64,000 bases of DNA from Morella rubra (GCA_003952965.2 CM025855.1:32235391-32299390), one strand, 5' to 3'. Shown: positions 1-12,331, numbered from the stretch's first letter. Notes: generated by a model not told the origin, from the letters alone. A program made the numbers and translations.

Positions 1-76
1 TGGGGAATTCACCGCTGAGGGGTTCTTTTCGCTGACATGGAGAGAGAGATCTGATGTGGACTACTTCCGTCAAATG

Positions 77-242
77 GGGTAACGGAATGTGGAGGAGGGA
101 CCGACGGCAGAACAGATTGGAGAGCCTGAGGACTTTATATATGCTTTTAATATCACAGGGGGGTAACGGAATGTGGAGGAGGGACCGACGGCAGAACAGA
201 TTGGAGAGCCTGAGGACTTTATATATGCTTTTAATATCACAG
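77..242. repeat. Two-copy tandem repeat, 83-bp period
   Basis: The block beginning gggtaacggaatgtggagg and ending atatgcttttaatatcacag occurs at 77-159 and again at 160-242 with essentially no differences. The near-identity implies a very recent duplication, or an assembly stutter. No coding function is visible. Confidence 0.9.
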
Positions 243-671
243 GGACTAATTCGATTTTCGCGTAAAGCACAGGGACCAATTAGGTATTTATCCCTTTTAA
301 AAAAACACGATTTTGACCAACTTAAAATACCCAATTTTAAAGACTAACTTCTCATAAGTAATAAAAGGTTTGAGAGTTTGTTTGAGATATTTTGAAGCCA
401 TTTAAAACATTTTTAAATCTTCAAAACAAGAGGTAAAACATTTTATGCAAGTTTTGAAGAAATATGCAAGTGTGTGGTTCAAATCCTTGTTAAAGATGAA
501 GTCTTAAAGTTACAAAGATTACCCTAACATCTTGAGTCTTCACTTTAAGAGCACTTCCATTGAAGGAGATGTTGCTTGATCGCTTCGTGCTCATTTTGGA
601 TCCGCTTGCTTCACATCTCAATTACTTCTATTGTTATCATCAAAACATTGATTGTGACTAAAAGTCAACAT
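243..671. other. AT-rich intergenic DNA, nothing recognised
   Basis: No gene, RNA or transposon terminus is visible. The first stretch clearly homologous to the downstream duplicated block starts near 672, at gaacggctacgccacag. Confidence 0.5.
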
Positions 672-896
672 AGAACGGCTACGCCACAGAAAATTGCATT
701 GCAACAATTAAAGATATGTCGTCGAACAAAAAAAGTCATACAGGTGAAGAGTGAGGGTGAGTATTGCAACAGATAGAATATATTCTGGTATTTAATGGAA
801 TAAAAATTTTTTTATTCCAGTTTGGTATATAGGTTTTTTTAGATATCTTTTGTTTGGCCCTAATAAAAAAAAAAATAAATTTTTTGAACTGAATTT

Positions 897-1013
897 TTGA
901 AAGATTTTTCTGTTATTCATAATAAATTAACAATAAATGCAACACTAAGTTTATTCAAAAATTTTGAAAAATTATTAATTTATGATGAATAACAGAAAAA
1001 TCTTTTAAAAATT
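897..1013. repeat. AT-rich inverted repeat (hairpin arms of about 30 bp)
   Basis: The arm around 901-928 (aagatttttctgttattcat) is matched in reverse complement by the arm at 976-1013 (atgaataacagaaaaatctt). Unit B keeps only the first arm (near 31,150), so the second arm was added or inverted in unit A, or lost in unit B. Confidence 0.75.
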
Positions 1014-1424
1014 CACTTTATTCAAAATTTAGTTTCTAAAATAAACATTTAATCAAATTTCATGTGCTATAATTTATTTTGAGCACTATTTTTATTTTTA
1101 TTTTATTTTAGAAAAATTGGAACTAAAAATTTCGATAATTTTACTGAAATTTTTTGTTCTAGTTCTAATTTTAAAAATTGCTAAAAATGTTTTCCTATTT
1201 TTGTTTTGATAAATGCCAGAAACCGAATTTTCCAAATTAGAACTGAAAATTTCAATTCTCAAAGAAATTTTTGCCCACTCTCGATGAAGAATCTTTTGTA
1301 GTAACAAGACAAAAGGCGACGTACAAAGTAGAACTCGACTTTTCAAAAGCCAATCGGCACATCGCAACAACTTGACGGTGATTGCTGGGATCCTCGCAAC
1401 CTTAAATTCCTACGGCATGAAAAA

Positions 1425-1893
1425 GGGGTAAAGTCTAGCCACATAACTTTTAAAACAATGATTTAATATCTTTAATTTTTAAAATTTATCAATTTATGTC
1501 CTTGGTTTAAATCATGTGTTAAATATGATGAAAAATCATGTAAAATAGTTAAAATATTTTTTTAAGACTAAAATTTAAAAAATAAATAGAAATAATAAAA
1601 ATTTAAGAAATAAATTAAAAATAAATAGATTATTAAAATACAATTTTAATAGTTTTATTTAAAAGATATTTTTTTTAAATATCATTTTTTTTAATGAATT
1701 TTTTAATATTTAGTGATGTTATTTTGGAGGGGCATTTTGGTTATTTTTATACTTTCTATCAGATTTAATGCCTAATTTAGATGGATGTGAATTGATGAGT
1801 TTAAAAAATTAAAGATTTTAAATCGTTGTTTTGAAAGTTACGAGGCTAACTAGATTTTTATTTATACTTAGGAGATTAATTATAACTTTATCC
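1425..1893. mobile_element. Non-autonomous foldback MITE with long terminal inverted repeats, MULE-like
   Basis: The 469-bp insert starts GGGGTAAAGTCTAGCC and ends CTTTATCC. Its two ends are reverse complements over roughly 100 bases: ttaaaacaatgatttaatat on the left pairs with the complement of ttaaatcgttgttttgaaag on the right. It is flanked by CATGAAAAA (1416-1424) and CTTGAAAAA (1894-1902), a 9-bp near-perfect direct repeat. Unit B has a single catgaaaaa at the matching place near 31,570, which is the empty site. The long inverted ends and 9-bp duplication fit Mutator-like MITEs. No coding capacity is seen. Confidence 0.8.
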
Positions 1894-1894
1894 C

Positions 1895-2170
1895 TTGAAA
1901 AAACACAAACACGATGGAAGGACGGGAAAAAGAATACTATAGTATACGAAACACGATTTCTACAAAAATTGGCACACAAGCACTCATTCCTCTAGGCTCT
2001 AGCCCTCTCAAACTCCCAGCAATCACCATCCTGGGTTGATCCTTACATTCCTACAGCATGAAAAAACACAAACACGAGGGGAAGGACAGGAAAAAGAATA
2101 CTATAGCATACGAAAGACGTTTCTACAAAAATGGCACACATGCACTCATTCCTCTGGGCTCTAGCCCTCT
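1895..2170. repeat. Diverged local tandem duplication, about 110-130 bp per copy
   Basis: The run aaaaacacaaacacga through ggctctagccctct occurs near 1898-2010 and again near 2057-2170. Unit B (31,575-31,690) and unit C (25,375-25,455) have one copy each, so the doubling is specific to unit A. Confidence 0.75.
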
Positions 2171-2399
2171 TACACTTGGGCTGTTTCATCATTCAAAAGA
2201 GAGAGAAGAAATCGTGACCATAATACGATGAATTTGACTTCCAGTATTGAACAACTGTTTGTTGCTTTCCCCCTCCCAAGAGAACAGGCATAGGAGGGGA
2301 GGAGAGAATTAAGGAAGTTAAAGGAGGTTAATACTTCTAACTGAAAATAGTCGTCCAATGAGTTCGTTGCACAAAAGGTTACTGTTTACTCGAACTCAC

Positions 2400-3646
2400 A
2401 AGCTGCTGGGCTGAAGATAGACATCATCAATAATGGAGTGCGTACTGGACCCCCAATCAAGAATTGACAAGATGTAAACTGTTATATTTGGTTTAGATCT
2501 CAAAATAATTTTTTATGTTTGATTTTTTCAGGAATAGTGTAGATTCTATTGAGATTGGTAGAAAGTTTGTTAAAAGTTATTGAAGTTTGTTAAAGGTATA
2601 AAATTTATAAAAAGTTATTAGAATCAGTGAAAAGTTATTAAAATTGATGAAACGTGCCATGTAACACGGGTGTAGGAAGCGTGCCTTTGAAGAACTTTTC
2701 TACTTTCAGCTGCTTATCACATTTTCCTCGTGCAGTGAAATTACCAAGGCTTTTTGATTGGATGAGATCTGTCCGAATATCTCTAGTTACCTAGAAAAAG
2801 TTGAAATCATGAGTTTTAAATATGCAAATTTCCTGTTTCAGTGAATAAAGATCAGTTTGATCAATATTAATGTATCAGGAATCCCTTCCTCGATGGATCT
2901 TGGCGAGGGAGTTTGTAATTATAACAGAGTTGCTTTGTTTTCTTTTTTTCTTTCTTTTTAATGAATCATAATTGTTGTAGACACTAGCCGATTTTAGTTG
3001 CTATATCTGCATGCATGCTGAAACCTGCAGGTACGAAGTAGGGATCGAAATGTATTCACTGTGGACTTGTGAAATTTAATTAAGAGAATGCAGTTCAAGT
3101 TATCTCCTAATTTGTCCTATGCTGAAGAAAAAGCTTTGATTTTTGTAAAGTTTATTCAGTTTTAGAAGATTAGCTAGTTAATTTTGCGATTGCTAAATGA
3201 AATTAATTAACCACAATTGTTCATCTTGACAAAAGAACCTATGCCAGTGCTATAAGAATATTTCGTCCCATCCCATGCAGACAGATAAAAAGGGCACCTT
3301 GAATTGCGAGAAAATTTTTAAATGATCTTAGAGAGTATCAAAGTGCTAGTCTAATGGTTGAGAGGTCCCTCCACATGGTCGACTTACCAAACTCAAGTTA
3401 CATTGGCATGAAGTTACCACAAAACAAGTCCCAAACATAAGATTGCACGATTAGACCTGTGCGCACCACCCTACCTTGCGGGGTAGGCCTAGGCCAGCAA
3501 GATAGATAGCTGCTCTGCTGGTTTAGACTTTTTATTTTTTTATTTTAAAAAAAGAAAAAGTTATTATGAATGCATTAAATGTGAGAAGAGTATCATTTTC
3601 AGCTTGAAAGACATATCTAGCTAGAAAAAGGACAAATGGTTTGTAC
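2400..3646. other. P450 copy A upstream region, no gene
   Basis: This stretch is noncoding and aligns with 31,910-33,102 upstream of P450 copy B, apart from small indels. It is the likely promoter-distal DNA of the P450. No transposon end or open frame of interest was seen. Confidence 0.6.
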
Positions 3647-3653
3647 TATAAAT
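3647..3653 (+). promoter_or_regulatory. Probable TATA box of P450 copy A
   Basis: A TATAAAT sequence lies 90 bases before the start ATG at 3743. The same element sits 75 bases before the start of copy B at 33103-33109, in a conserved context (caaatggtttgta before it, cctcaagtcttcc after it). Spacing and conservation support a core promoter; transcription is inferred. Confidence 0.5.
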
Positions 3654-3742
3654 TTCACCTCAAGTCTTCCATCGATTAGCATCCCACAATTGCGTAGAAA
3701 AACAAAGAAAAGATTAGCATCCCACGATATCTCAAGACCGCC

Positions 3743-5989
3743 ATGGCATTAATTTTAGAGCTTTTAGCTTTGCTAGCAATCTGCTGTGTCTTGAAGCTGA
3801 TTGCCTCACGTAACATGAAGCGTGGCACCAAACCCATTGGAGTCCCTGAACCATCCGGGGCGTTGCCCATCATAGGTCACCTCCATCTTCTAGGAGACGG
3901 CCAAAACCCAGTTGCCCTTACTCTTGGGGCCATTGCCGATAAACACGACTCATTCTTCTCACTCAGGCTCGGTCACAAACGACTCTTGGTGGTGAGTAGC
4001 TGGGAGATGGCAAAAGAATTCTTATCTACCAGTGACAGAATCTTTGCCACGAGGGCCCGTATTACAGCAGGAAAATACATTGGCTACAACAATGCTATTT
4101 TCGCTCTTGCTCCTCATGGACAATACTGGCGTGATATGAGAAAGATGGCCGTTCTCGAGCTTCTATCGACCCGTCCACTTGAAACGCAAAAGCATGTCCG
4201 AGCCTCAGAAGTGGAGTCACTGATTAAAGATCTGTACTCGCTGTCCAAAAACCACAAGGTGGTGACCATTAGTCAGTTGTTTGAGCACATGGCTTTCAAT
4301 ATCATCCTCAGGCTGCTTGTCGGAAAGCGATTTTCCTCCAGCGAATATGGAGAGAAAACAAGTGAGGGTTGTCGTATTATAAGCGGCATAAAAGAGGCTT
4401 TGTATCTCTTTGGCGTTTTTGTCATGTCGGATGCCGTTCCATATCTTGGGTGGATGGATTTCCAAGGGAATGTAAGTTCCATGAAGAGAACTGCTAAGAA
4501 ACTCGATTCGGTGCTCGATATTTGGCTAAATGAACATCTCCAACAAAAATCAGGGAGTAAGATTAGCGAGGGTGAAACTGATTTCGTGGATGCGAATGCT
4601 ATCAACCCTTTCAGAGGATGCTGTCATTTCGGGCCATACACGCGATAACATCGTCAAGGCAACAACAATGGTATGTTGTCTCAGACTCGTAATCATCATA
4701 TAGCACTCAAGTCCTCGAAACCTACAGGTTTTTTTTTTTTTTTTTTTCAATCATAACAATTTCATTCACTAAAAGATCTAAAGGGGCAGCCAAACATTCT
4801 ATGTCATATTAGAGACCACATCTCACGTGGGCGTGGGTGCGTGCCAAACCTTACGCGCTTATGGGTCAGCTTCGTTGATGTCGAGTCCGCCCATGGGCCA
4901 TGCCGGTTGTGTCTTTCAAAGTCCTTTGTAGTTATCGAGATCTACACTTCACTTTTACTGGAAAAAGTCTCCCAAAAGTGATCTGTAAGCTTAGCTACAG
5001 TGACAAAAAACAGATTAATAGAGGGAAGGAAGAGGGTGGGGGAAGGAAGGTGACCTGTAAGAGAGTTTTATTCTTAGCTACAGTGACAAAAAATACCCTA
5101 AGGCTTAGCTGATGTCAAATAGTAACTCTAACGGGATTTATACTTCGAAATATACTTAATTCAACTACAACCCCTTGTAGCTTATGGTAAAAGAATACCG
5201 TGATTATATCCAAAAAGATATAGAACTCTAAAAATAAAAGACCCAAAGTACCTAAAGTAAAATATTGTCTTATTTCATTTGAGAATGGTTATTATTGGTG
5301 ATTAACGTGGGAGTCCTAAACATCTATTAACTTGCAACCCTTTATCTTTTTGGCAGATTCTCATCCTAACAGGCGCAGGAAGCACATCCGTTACACTAAC
5401 ATGGGCGATCTCTTTACTCTTAAACAATCCAAGTGTTCTAAAGGCTGCCCAAAAAGAGCTAGACATCCAGGTAGGGAAAAGATAAATGGGTACAAGAATC
5501 TGATATCAAGAACTTAAACTATCTACAGGCCATTGTGAAGGAAACCATGCGCATATACCCACCTGGTCCCGTCACAGGGTTGCGTGAGGCCATGGAAGAC
5601 TGCACCATTGGGGCTATCATGTCTCAAAGGGCACTCAATTGATCATTAACATATGGAAGCTGCAACGAGACCTGCGGGTATGGTCCAACCCATCTGAATT
5701 CCAACCGGAGAGGTTTATGACAACCCATGCAGACATTGATGTTTGGGGCCAAAATTTCGAGTATATTCCGTTTAGTTCTGGTAGAAGGTCATGCCCCGGA
5801 ATAACTTTCGGCTTGCAAGTGGTTCACTTGGCACTAGCTCGTGTACTTCAAGGGTTAGATATCGCTATCGTGGGAGGTAGGAAGGTGGACATGTGTGAAG
5901 GATTGGGACTTTCCTTACCCAAGGCAGATCCACTTGAAGTTATGCTCAAGCCCCGCCTTCCAATGGAGCTCTATAATCAATTGCTTTGA
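3743..5989 (+). pseudogene. CYP82-like cytochrome P450, copy A, three frameshifts
   Basis: Two exons, 3743-4670 and 5357-5989, joined by a GT-AG phase-0 intron, would give about 519 residues, normal for the family. Visible family marks are an N-terminal membrane anchor (residues 1-22), the proline-rich hinge PIGVPEPSGALPIIGHL, the K-helix KETMR near residues 370-374, FQPERF near 425, and the haem loop [10 protein letters not shown] with the cysteine near residue 455. CYP82 enzymes are ER-bound monooxygenases of specialised metabolism; the substrate here cannot be told. Compared with copy B, the frame is broken by an extra A at 4595-4596, an extra A at 5477-5480 and a lost G at 5610-5613. The oxygen-activation helix reads TGAGSTS, lacking the usual acidic residue. 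I call it a pseudogene. Base-call errors in homopolymers are the alternative, but nearby long genes are intact. Confidence 0.88.
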
Positions 5990-6788
5990 AGCAAGTACTT
6001 TTAACCCAGGGTTATTATGTGAGATGTAATTCACAATATCTACAAGGTAAAATGTTCAATAAAAATTGCCTTATACTTCAGGCAATTAGTCGTGAGTTGT
6101 AGTACTCTCTCTGGAGAGAAAAACGTCCCCTTAGTTTAAAACTCTTAGAATATTAAATATTATAATTCCACCACGATTGTAACTTATGTGGCTTTACTTT
6201 TTGGGTCAAAACTTAATCAATTGATGAAGAATTGGTGGTAAGTTTGAATATCCCAAGTGCAAAATGAAGAAACGAAATCCTTCTGCATGTTGACGAAGCT
6301 ATGAGCTATGAAAGGTGGTTTTGATAACGCGATGCGTCCACCAATGGGGTCCTTCCTTCAATCAGTTGCAGTTAGCTCTTTTATCAGCTAGATGGAATTG
6401 AAGGCAAGACCCCACCTGTTCCCCAAATGATGTGGAAAAAAATTATATATATATATATAGAAAAAACAGAGTTATTTTTGAAAGTTCAACAAAGTGGAGT
6501 ACCCCTTCTGAAAGACTACCATCCATGCTGCTCCTAGGAATTTTGGATTGTCATGGAGAAAGATAAAAAGAAGCTTGAATTTGGACGTTGTACTCCAGAA
6601 AACTGAAGGTCCTGTTCTTCTTGGAACCAAACATCACGCATCGACAAAGCTTAAGAAGCTTCCTTCTTTGATTTTTTAATTAATTAGGCCATGGGTTGAA
6701 GATAGAGATAGGACAAGTCAATGTTGTGACTTTGAGAGCCATTACAGCCACATACAAAACCGACTAATTGTCTCAATTTCTCTTGTAG
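5990..6788. other. P450 copy A 3' flank
   Basis: The sequence matches the 3' flank of copy B (35,434-35,990), with extra segments in copy A around 6250-6540 that include an (AT)n run near 6447-6460. AATAAA-type signals occur about 70 bases after the stop codon. The end of this region leads into an intron-like stretch ending tctcttgtag before the P450 exon stub. Confidence 0.5.
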
Positions 6789-6858
6789 AATCTCATCTTA
6801 GCTGGGTCCGACACCACATCGATTAACTTGACATGGACGCTATCCCTGTTGAACAGTA
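6789..6858 (+). pseudogene. Orphan P450 exon-2 stub, unit A
   Basis: After a good acceptor (ctcttgtag) the sequence reads NLILAGSDTTSINLTWTLSL, the start of the second exon of a CYP82-type P450 with a canonical AGSDTT oxygen-binding motif. The frame degrades within about 25 codons and runs into a C homopolymer and LINE-derived DNA. There is no first exon in front of it other than that of the neighbouring, differently sequenced P450. It is a relic of a second P450 gene, and the same stub lies at 35991. Confidence 0.8.
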
Positions 6859-6884
6859 GACACCTTTCTCCTGGCGGCCTCAGC

Positions 6885-6907
6885 CCCCCCCCCCCCCCCC
6901 CCCCCCC
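6885..6907. repeat. C homopolymer of about 23 bases
   Basis: This uninterrupted C run lies at the junction between the P450 exon stub and the LINE fragment and is absent from unit B. Its exact length is unreliable in any assembly. Confidence 0.85.
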
Positions 6908-6984
6908 AAAAGTATGGGTCAAAGTATACCGGAGTGCCTTGGTGTACCAGCATGTTTCTAGAATACCACAGCACATCTATGACC

Positions 6985-8060
6985 ACTGCAGCATTAAGCG
7001 CAAAACCCTGCAAATCCTTAACAGCAAGATTGAGCTTACGGTCAGATTTAAAACAATGGGGGCGTTTGTTTATCGAAATTTTGGGGGCTATTTTTAAAAT
7101 TTTGAGAATCTTTGAATGTTGAAGTTTATTGGTTTGTGAAAAGTATGAAGTGTATGTGTAAAAGTGTGAAGTTTATTGGGGTTTGTGAAATGTATTTAGT
7201 GTGGTGGAAATTTTAGACCCTAAAAAATTAGACAAACAAACGCCCTCATCTATCAGCTCTGCAGGGGAGTCTAAAGATTGAATATCCATAGGAATAGGCC
7301 AAACGACAAACGACGAAAAGGGCAAAGAAATCCTTCTTCCATTTCTCTATTAAGAATTCTACCCAGACCACCTTTTGTTTTTAAGGCGCCCACTGCAGAC
7401 TTCCACAGGAGCTGCTTCAACCAGTCTTGAAGCTTCAACTTCCAGAGTCTCCCCCAAGAAAAATTGTTCAACACAGAAATTTGACAGAAAACTGGCCCCA
7501 CACTTCCTTCGTCCAAATCCAGCGATCCTCCAACATGTCCTTTGGAATAGGTAGATCAAAGGATTTCAGCAGCACAAGAATCAGAGAATAATCCCCGGAT
7601 CAATTGAGAGTCCCACTGCCAATTATCGGAAACCAAATCAGCCACAACCTGGATATCTGGGACTGCAGCATTATCAACTCTCCAAACTGGCTTGAACTGA
7701 TGGCTTCCCGAGAGCCACGGGTCCTCTCGGATTCTTACTCCCTCTCCATGCCTCGGCAAAATACATAACCCAGATTGAAGTTGGGGGGCCACCTTAAGAA
7801 TGCCTTTCCAAGTGCACGATACATTCCCAGAACGCAATTGAGGCATTAACGGATTCTGATGCCTATATTTGGCTTTCACAATTTTAACCCAAAGGCTATC
7901 CGGATTGGAGAAAAATTGCCACCCCAATTTTGCTAGAAGTGCTTGATTAGTCTCATGCATCTTTCTAAATAACAAGCCTCCTACTTCCTTCGGCAGACAT
8001 ATAAGATCCCAAGCTTTTGGGGTAAAGTTCTTCTTAGGAGGCGGAAATCCCCATATGCTA
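6985..8060 (-). mobile_element. Non-LTR retrotransposon (LINE) 3' fragment, unit A
   Basis: Read on the minus strand, the DNA encodes the part of plant LINE ORF2 after the reverse transcriptase: FTPKAWDLICLPKEVGGL, then KMHETNQALLAKLGWQFF, then a degraded zinc-finger RVT and linker. No reverse-transcriptase core is present. Two internal deletions relative to unit B (near 7290 and 7470) lie at short direct repeats. It is interrupted by the MITE at 7058-7247 and sits against a P450 exon stub, so its 3' end landed in or beside that exon before the block was duplicated. Confidence 0.8.
7058..7247. mobile_element. MITE, 190 bp, Harbinger/Tourist-like termini
   Basis: The termini GGGGGCGTTTGTTTATCG and the complement of GACAAACAAACGCCCTC are inverted repeats. 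Unit B carries the uninterrupted site aaaacaatatctatcag near 36,127, which is exactly the two flanks joined here, so this is an insertion specific to unit A. A clear 3-bp target duplication is not visible. The ends and interior (gtttattggggtttgtgaaa) resemble the MITE inside the copia element at 22073-22254. Confidence 0.75.
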
Positions 8061-8716
8061 TAATACTTCTTCCTTTAAAAGGTTGAAGCAGAATTTGGCA
8101 ACGAATGAACATGTTTCCATGAATCCATTTTTATGGTGGTACTCTTGCCAACTGGGTTGCTTTAAAGAAGCAATTAAGTATTATATGTTCTCTAATTTCA
8201 TCTGTCCAGCACTTCATTCTTCTACACGATAGAATTACTGCTAAAAAACATCAAATTAACCAGCAATAGAAACTGGATGCTAATATACATATGCTCAAAT
8301 GTACACCAGCATGTAATATTTACTTCTTTGTATGAATGGAACCATGCTCCATATCTATGGATATTAACAAGCAGAAAGAACATGCATGATAACACTGCCT
8401 CAATAAATTATGTTATCTTGCGTGTAACCAAACATGACCACAAAAAAAAAAAAAAATCGAGCAAAATCACATACACTAGGTGATGACAGTTCATACAAAG
8501 AATAAGGAAGTACAATTAATTACAGAAAGACTAAAATAGGAAAACCGATTAGCTAAGCAGGATCACAGAATGCAATTACCTATTATAATCAATAATAATT
8601 GGTTTCACAAACTCAAATGAACTTCGTTGTTGTTATTCACATGAAAAACAGAGAATAAGAAATAAGCTAGTGGTCACCAACCTAGCTTTTCCATGATCAA
8701 GTAATTACATAAGTAC
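8061..8716. other. Intergenic or residual intron DNA downstream of cyclin C exon 4
   Basis: On the minus strand this is where cyclin C exon 5 (KSMTEYDPRLVAP-like in the family) should follow. I found no such exon. Positions 8260-8400 match 37,240-37,360 in unit B. Confidence 0.5.
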
Positions 8717-9070
8717 CTGGTGTAAACGCGTCTCATATATGTAACTGCAGTTGCTACAACCCTGAAACATTTAACAAGCACATCAGAGTTGAAATTAGTT
8801 GGTAAGAATAATCAAATGAAACGTACATCTACACCATCTTGTAAAGTCAATAAAACAAAATCTTCTGAATTAAGGGTTATTATGAGTAGGGCTGGCCAAG
8901 TAACCGGCTGGACTTGACCGAAATCGAACCGGTTTTTGCCAAAATTGGTCCCTTTTCTGATACCGGGTTTACCGGTCCGGTAAACCGGTTTACTCCGGTC
9001 CGGTTCCGGGTTATTTATATGGAAAACCGGAACTGGACCGGAGTATATCACTCCAAACCGGTCCTTACGA

Positions 9071-9545
9071 GTTTTTTTTTTTTTTTAAAAAAAACACGCG
9101 CTGATGAACCCCCCCCCCTGGAACCCCTCTCTTTCCCGTGCCCCCCCCCCCCCCCCCCAAAAAAAAAAAAAAAAAAAAATTCGAATCGCACGACGCAGAC
9201 AGACCCCCCGACCCTTCTCTCTCCCACGCCCCCCTTTTGCTATTTTCAGAAAACCTAATTTCCCCCCACCCCCTCCCTGCCACCTCCCTCCCTCTTCTGG
9301 CCTCCCCCCCTCCCTCCGCCTCCCTCCCTCTTCCGGCCTCCCCCTCCTCCCTCTAGTGTTCCTCCCCTCCACCTCACGGCCTCCCCTCCCCCTCCCCTCC
9401 ACCGTGCGTCCCTCCCTCCCTCCTCCCTCCCTCCACCTCACGGCCTCCCTCCCCTCCACCTCCAGGCTCCAGCGTGCGGCCTCTCCCTCCCTCCACCACC
9501 ATACAAAGTCTGTACGTTATTTATTTATTTTTTTTTTAACATAAG
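9071..9545. repeat. Low-complexity T, C, A and pyrimidine-rich tract inside the hAT element
   Basis: A T run, a C run (about 9139-9158), an A run (about 9159-9178) and then about 300 bases of CCTCC-rich sequence precede the transposase. The tract is probably the 5' untranslated or promoter part of the element. Apparent proline- or arginine-rich frames here are composition artefacts. Confidence 0.7.
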
Positions 9546-10034
9546 TAAGTTGACTAAGTTCAATATCTATTTAGTTTTTTCCTTCATATGCTACGTTATA
9601 TTGTTGTCACTTGTCAGTATAGTGTTAATGTGTTATATATATTGGATAACAGTGTTAATTTTTTTTTTTTGCAGGTTACGAGATTGTGAGTTTTGAAGTT
9701 GTGTTTGAGGTCAGTGCATTGTATTGAGGTAAAAATTTGTTCACTTATTTAGTTAATTATTTATTATAGTTCATTAGTTAATTTAATATTTTAGAGTATA
9801 GGTTAGGTTGTGAAACTGTGGAGGATGAGCTTGATTGGATCATTGAAGGATTTGGTGTTTGTGAAACTGTGGAGGATGGGCTTGATTGGATTATTGATAA
9901 TTGATTGAATATTTGCTTTTGAAATTGTGTTGATATTTGCTTGTTTAGTATATCACATTTAGGTATTAGTAATTTAGTATATATTGTGACATTGGAGTAT
10001 ATATTTTGATGCATTGTTTGTTCACCTTTGCTAG

Positions 10035-12331
10035 ATGGATAATCAATCTGAACCAACCATAGAGGGTCAGGGAGCACCGTCTAATACCATGTCTCCTGTA
10101 ATTGATTTAGAGTCTGGCCAAGATGTCCTTAGTCCTACTCCTACTCGTTCCAACCAAAATCGGCCTCCCAAACGTAAAGCATCTATGGTATGGGATCACA
10201 TGACAAAGAAGACAGATTGTGATCCCAATTACCCCATGTGTTATTGTAATTACTGTAAGAAAGAGTATCTTTGTGACAGTAATAGAATTGGTACCTCGAC
10301 CCTTAAGAATCATGTCTTGAAGTGTGAGAAAAATCCTATGAATAGGATAAAAGGTCCAATGGATAAATATGAAACACAGTTGACTGGTAATGCAGCCACT
10401 GAAGGAGAGAGTGAAAATGTTGGGCCTAGTTTGATAGTCCATAAGTATAATGCAGCGGTTTCAAGGCAAAAGCTTGCAGAGATGTGTATAATTGATGAGA
10501 TGCCATTTAGGGTAGTGGACGGTCAAGGTTTTAAGGCCTTTATTAAGTCATTCGTACCTAGTTTCCAAATGCCTTCTCGCCAAACCGTGCAAAGAGATGT
10601 TCTAAAGATTATGAAGATGAGAAGGAGAAGTTGAAAGGACTTTTTAATTCATGTGCATGCAGAGTTAGTTTGACTACCGACACATGGACCTCAGTGCAGA
10701 ACTTAAATTATATGACTCTCACAGCGCACTTTGTTGATAATGATTGGAAGTTGCGCAAAAGGATTATAAACTTTTGTCAAGTTCCTAATCATAAGGGGAA
10801 ACAATTGGGAAGTATGTGGAGGCTTGCTTACTAGATTGGGGTATTGATCGAATCTTTTCTGTTACAGTTGACAATGCTTCTTCTAATGATGGTGCTATTC
10901 GTTTTCTGAGAAGGTTTTTGAAGGATAATTTATTAGGGGGCATGTATCTTCATATGAGATGTTGTGCGCACATTCTTAACCTTGTTGTTTGTGAGGGGTT
11001 AAAGGATTGTGATGAGTCTATTGTGAAAGTCCGAAACGCAGTGAGGTATGTGAGATCCTCTCCATCAAGGTTGGAGAAATTTAAGCTTTGTGCTGATTAT
11101 ATGAAGATTGGTACAAAGAAATTGGTTTCTCTTGATGTGCAAACTAGATGGAATTCAACATATCTCATGTGGAGAGTGCAGAAAAGTTTCAAGCAGCTTT
11201 TCTAAGATTAGAGACTGATGATTCTTCCTTTGTTCGTGCAATGTGTGCGGGAGATGGACTTGGACCTCCCACGAGGGAGGATTGGGAGAAGATAAGAATC
11301 TTTGTTATGTTTTTGAAGGTCTTCTTTGATGCTACTGTCAAACTTTCTGGGTCATTGTATGTGACATCAAACATATTCTTCCCTGAGCTTTGTCAAATTC
11401 AGTCACATTTGATTAGAATGTCTAAGAATGACAACGCAGTAGTTCACATGGCAATAGAGATGAAGACAACAAATGATTTTGGAGCTTTGTCAAATTCAGG
11501 ATTAGAATGAATGACCAGTAGTTCGTAACATGGCAATAGAGATGAAGACCAAGTATGATAAGTATTGGGCAATGTGGAGAAATTGAACATGATGATATTC
11601 GTTGCAAGTGTGCTTGATCCTAGAGGCAAATTGGGTGGTAGAGTATTGGTTGAAGAAAATATATACATCGGATTTGGCAAATACTTTGATATCATCTACA
11701 AAGTGTTTGTTGGAGGCTTTGTTTGATGAATATAACATGATCTATGGAGATTCAAGCACGACACGTTCACAGGTATATCATTTGTAGTTTCTAATGTATT
11801 TCTTTTAATTATTTGAATTTTATTTGATTTGTAAATTATTTGTAACTTCTAATTTATTCCTTTTAATTATTTGTACATAGGGTTTTGAGCCTCCATCTGC
11901 TAGTGTTGATTTTACTATGGATGATGCCTCTGGCTCTAGTGACATAGTAGATGTCCCATATTTTGAGATGTATGAGCAAGATAATGAAGTTGAGTATGTC
12001 AAGTCTGAAATTGAAGCATATCTAACAGATAGGTGTGAGTCACGTAATACCCCGTCTTTTGATATTTTGACTTGGTGGGGAACAATAAATCCAAATATCC
12101 AATACTTGCGAGGGTGGCGAGGGATGTGCTGGCTATGCCTGTTTCTACAGTTGCTAGTGAGTCAGCATTTAGCACGGGGGTCGTGTGCTTGATCCTTTCG
12201 CAGTTCTTTGTCTCCAGTCACAGTTGAGGCTATTGTGTGCTCTCAAAATTGGTTGAAGGATCCAATTAAGTTAGATATTCGGGAGTCACTGGACGAAGTT
12301 GAGGTCTTTGAGGCGTTAGAATCAGGTAATA
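10035..12331 (+). pseudogene. hAT transposase (BED zinc finger, RICESLEEPER-like), frameshifted
   Basis: The reading starts at ATG 10035. A BED-type zinc finger is visible in CYCNYCKKEYLCDS...LKNHVLKC (about residues 72-102). Next come the transposase-core segments LTTDTWTS and FSVTVDNASSNDGAI, LKNHV-type histidine pairs and HMRCCAHILNLVV. The C-terminal dimerisation region near 12,040-12,300 includes DILTWWG and ARVARDVLAMPVSTVASESA when frames are joined. The frame breaks near 10608, 10810 and 11170 (one base each), there is a partial local duplication around 11400-11540, and another shift lies near 12095. A plausible intron runs from about 11772 to 11880. The transposase is therefore dead. 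It would cut and paste the element by binding its subterminal repeats. Confidence 0.9.

Noticed and set aside
9065..9544. Overlapping proline-, arginine- or glycine-rich open frames on both strands
   Set aside because: They come from C, A and CCTCC-rich low-complexity DNA inside the hAT element; frames exist because of composition.
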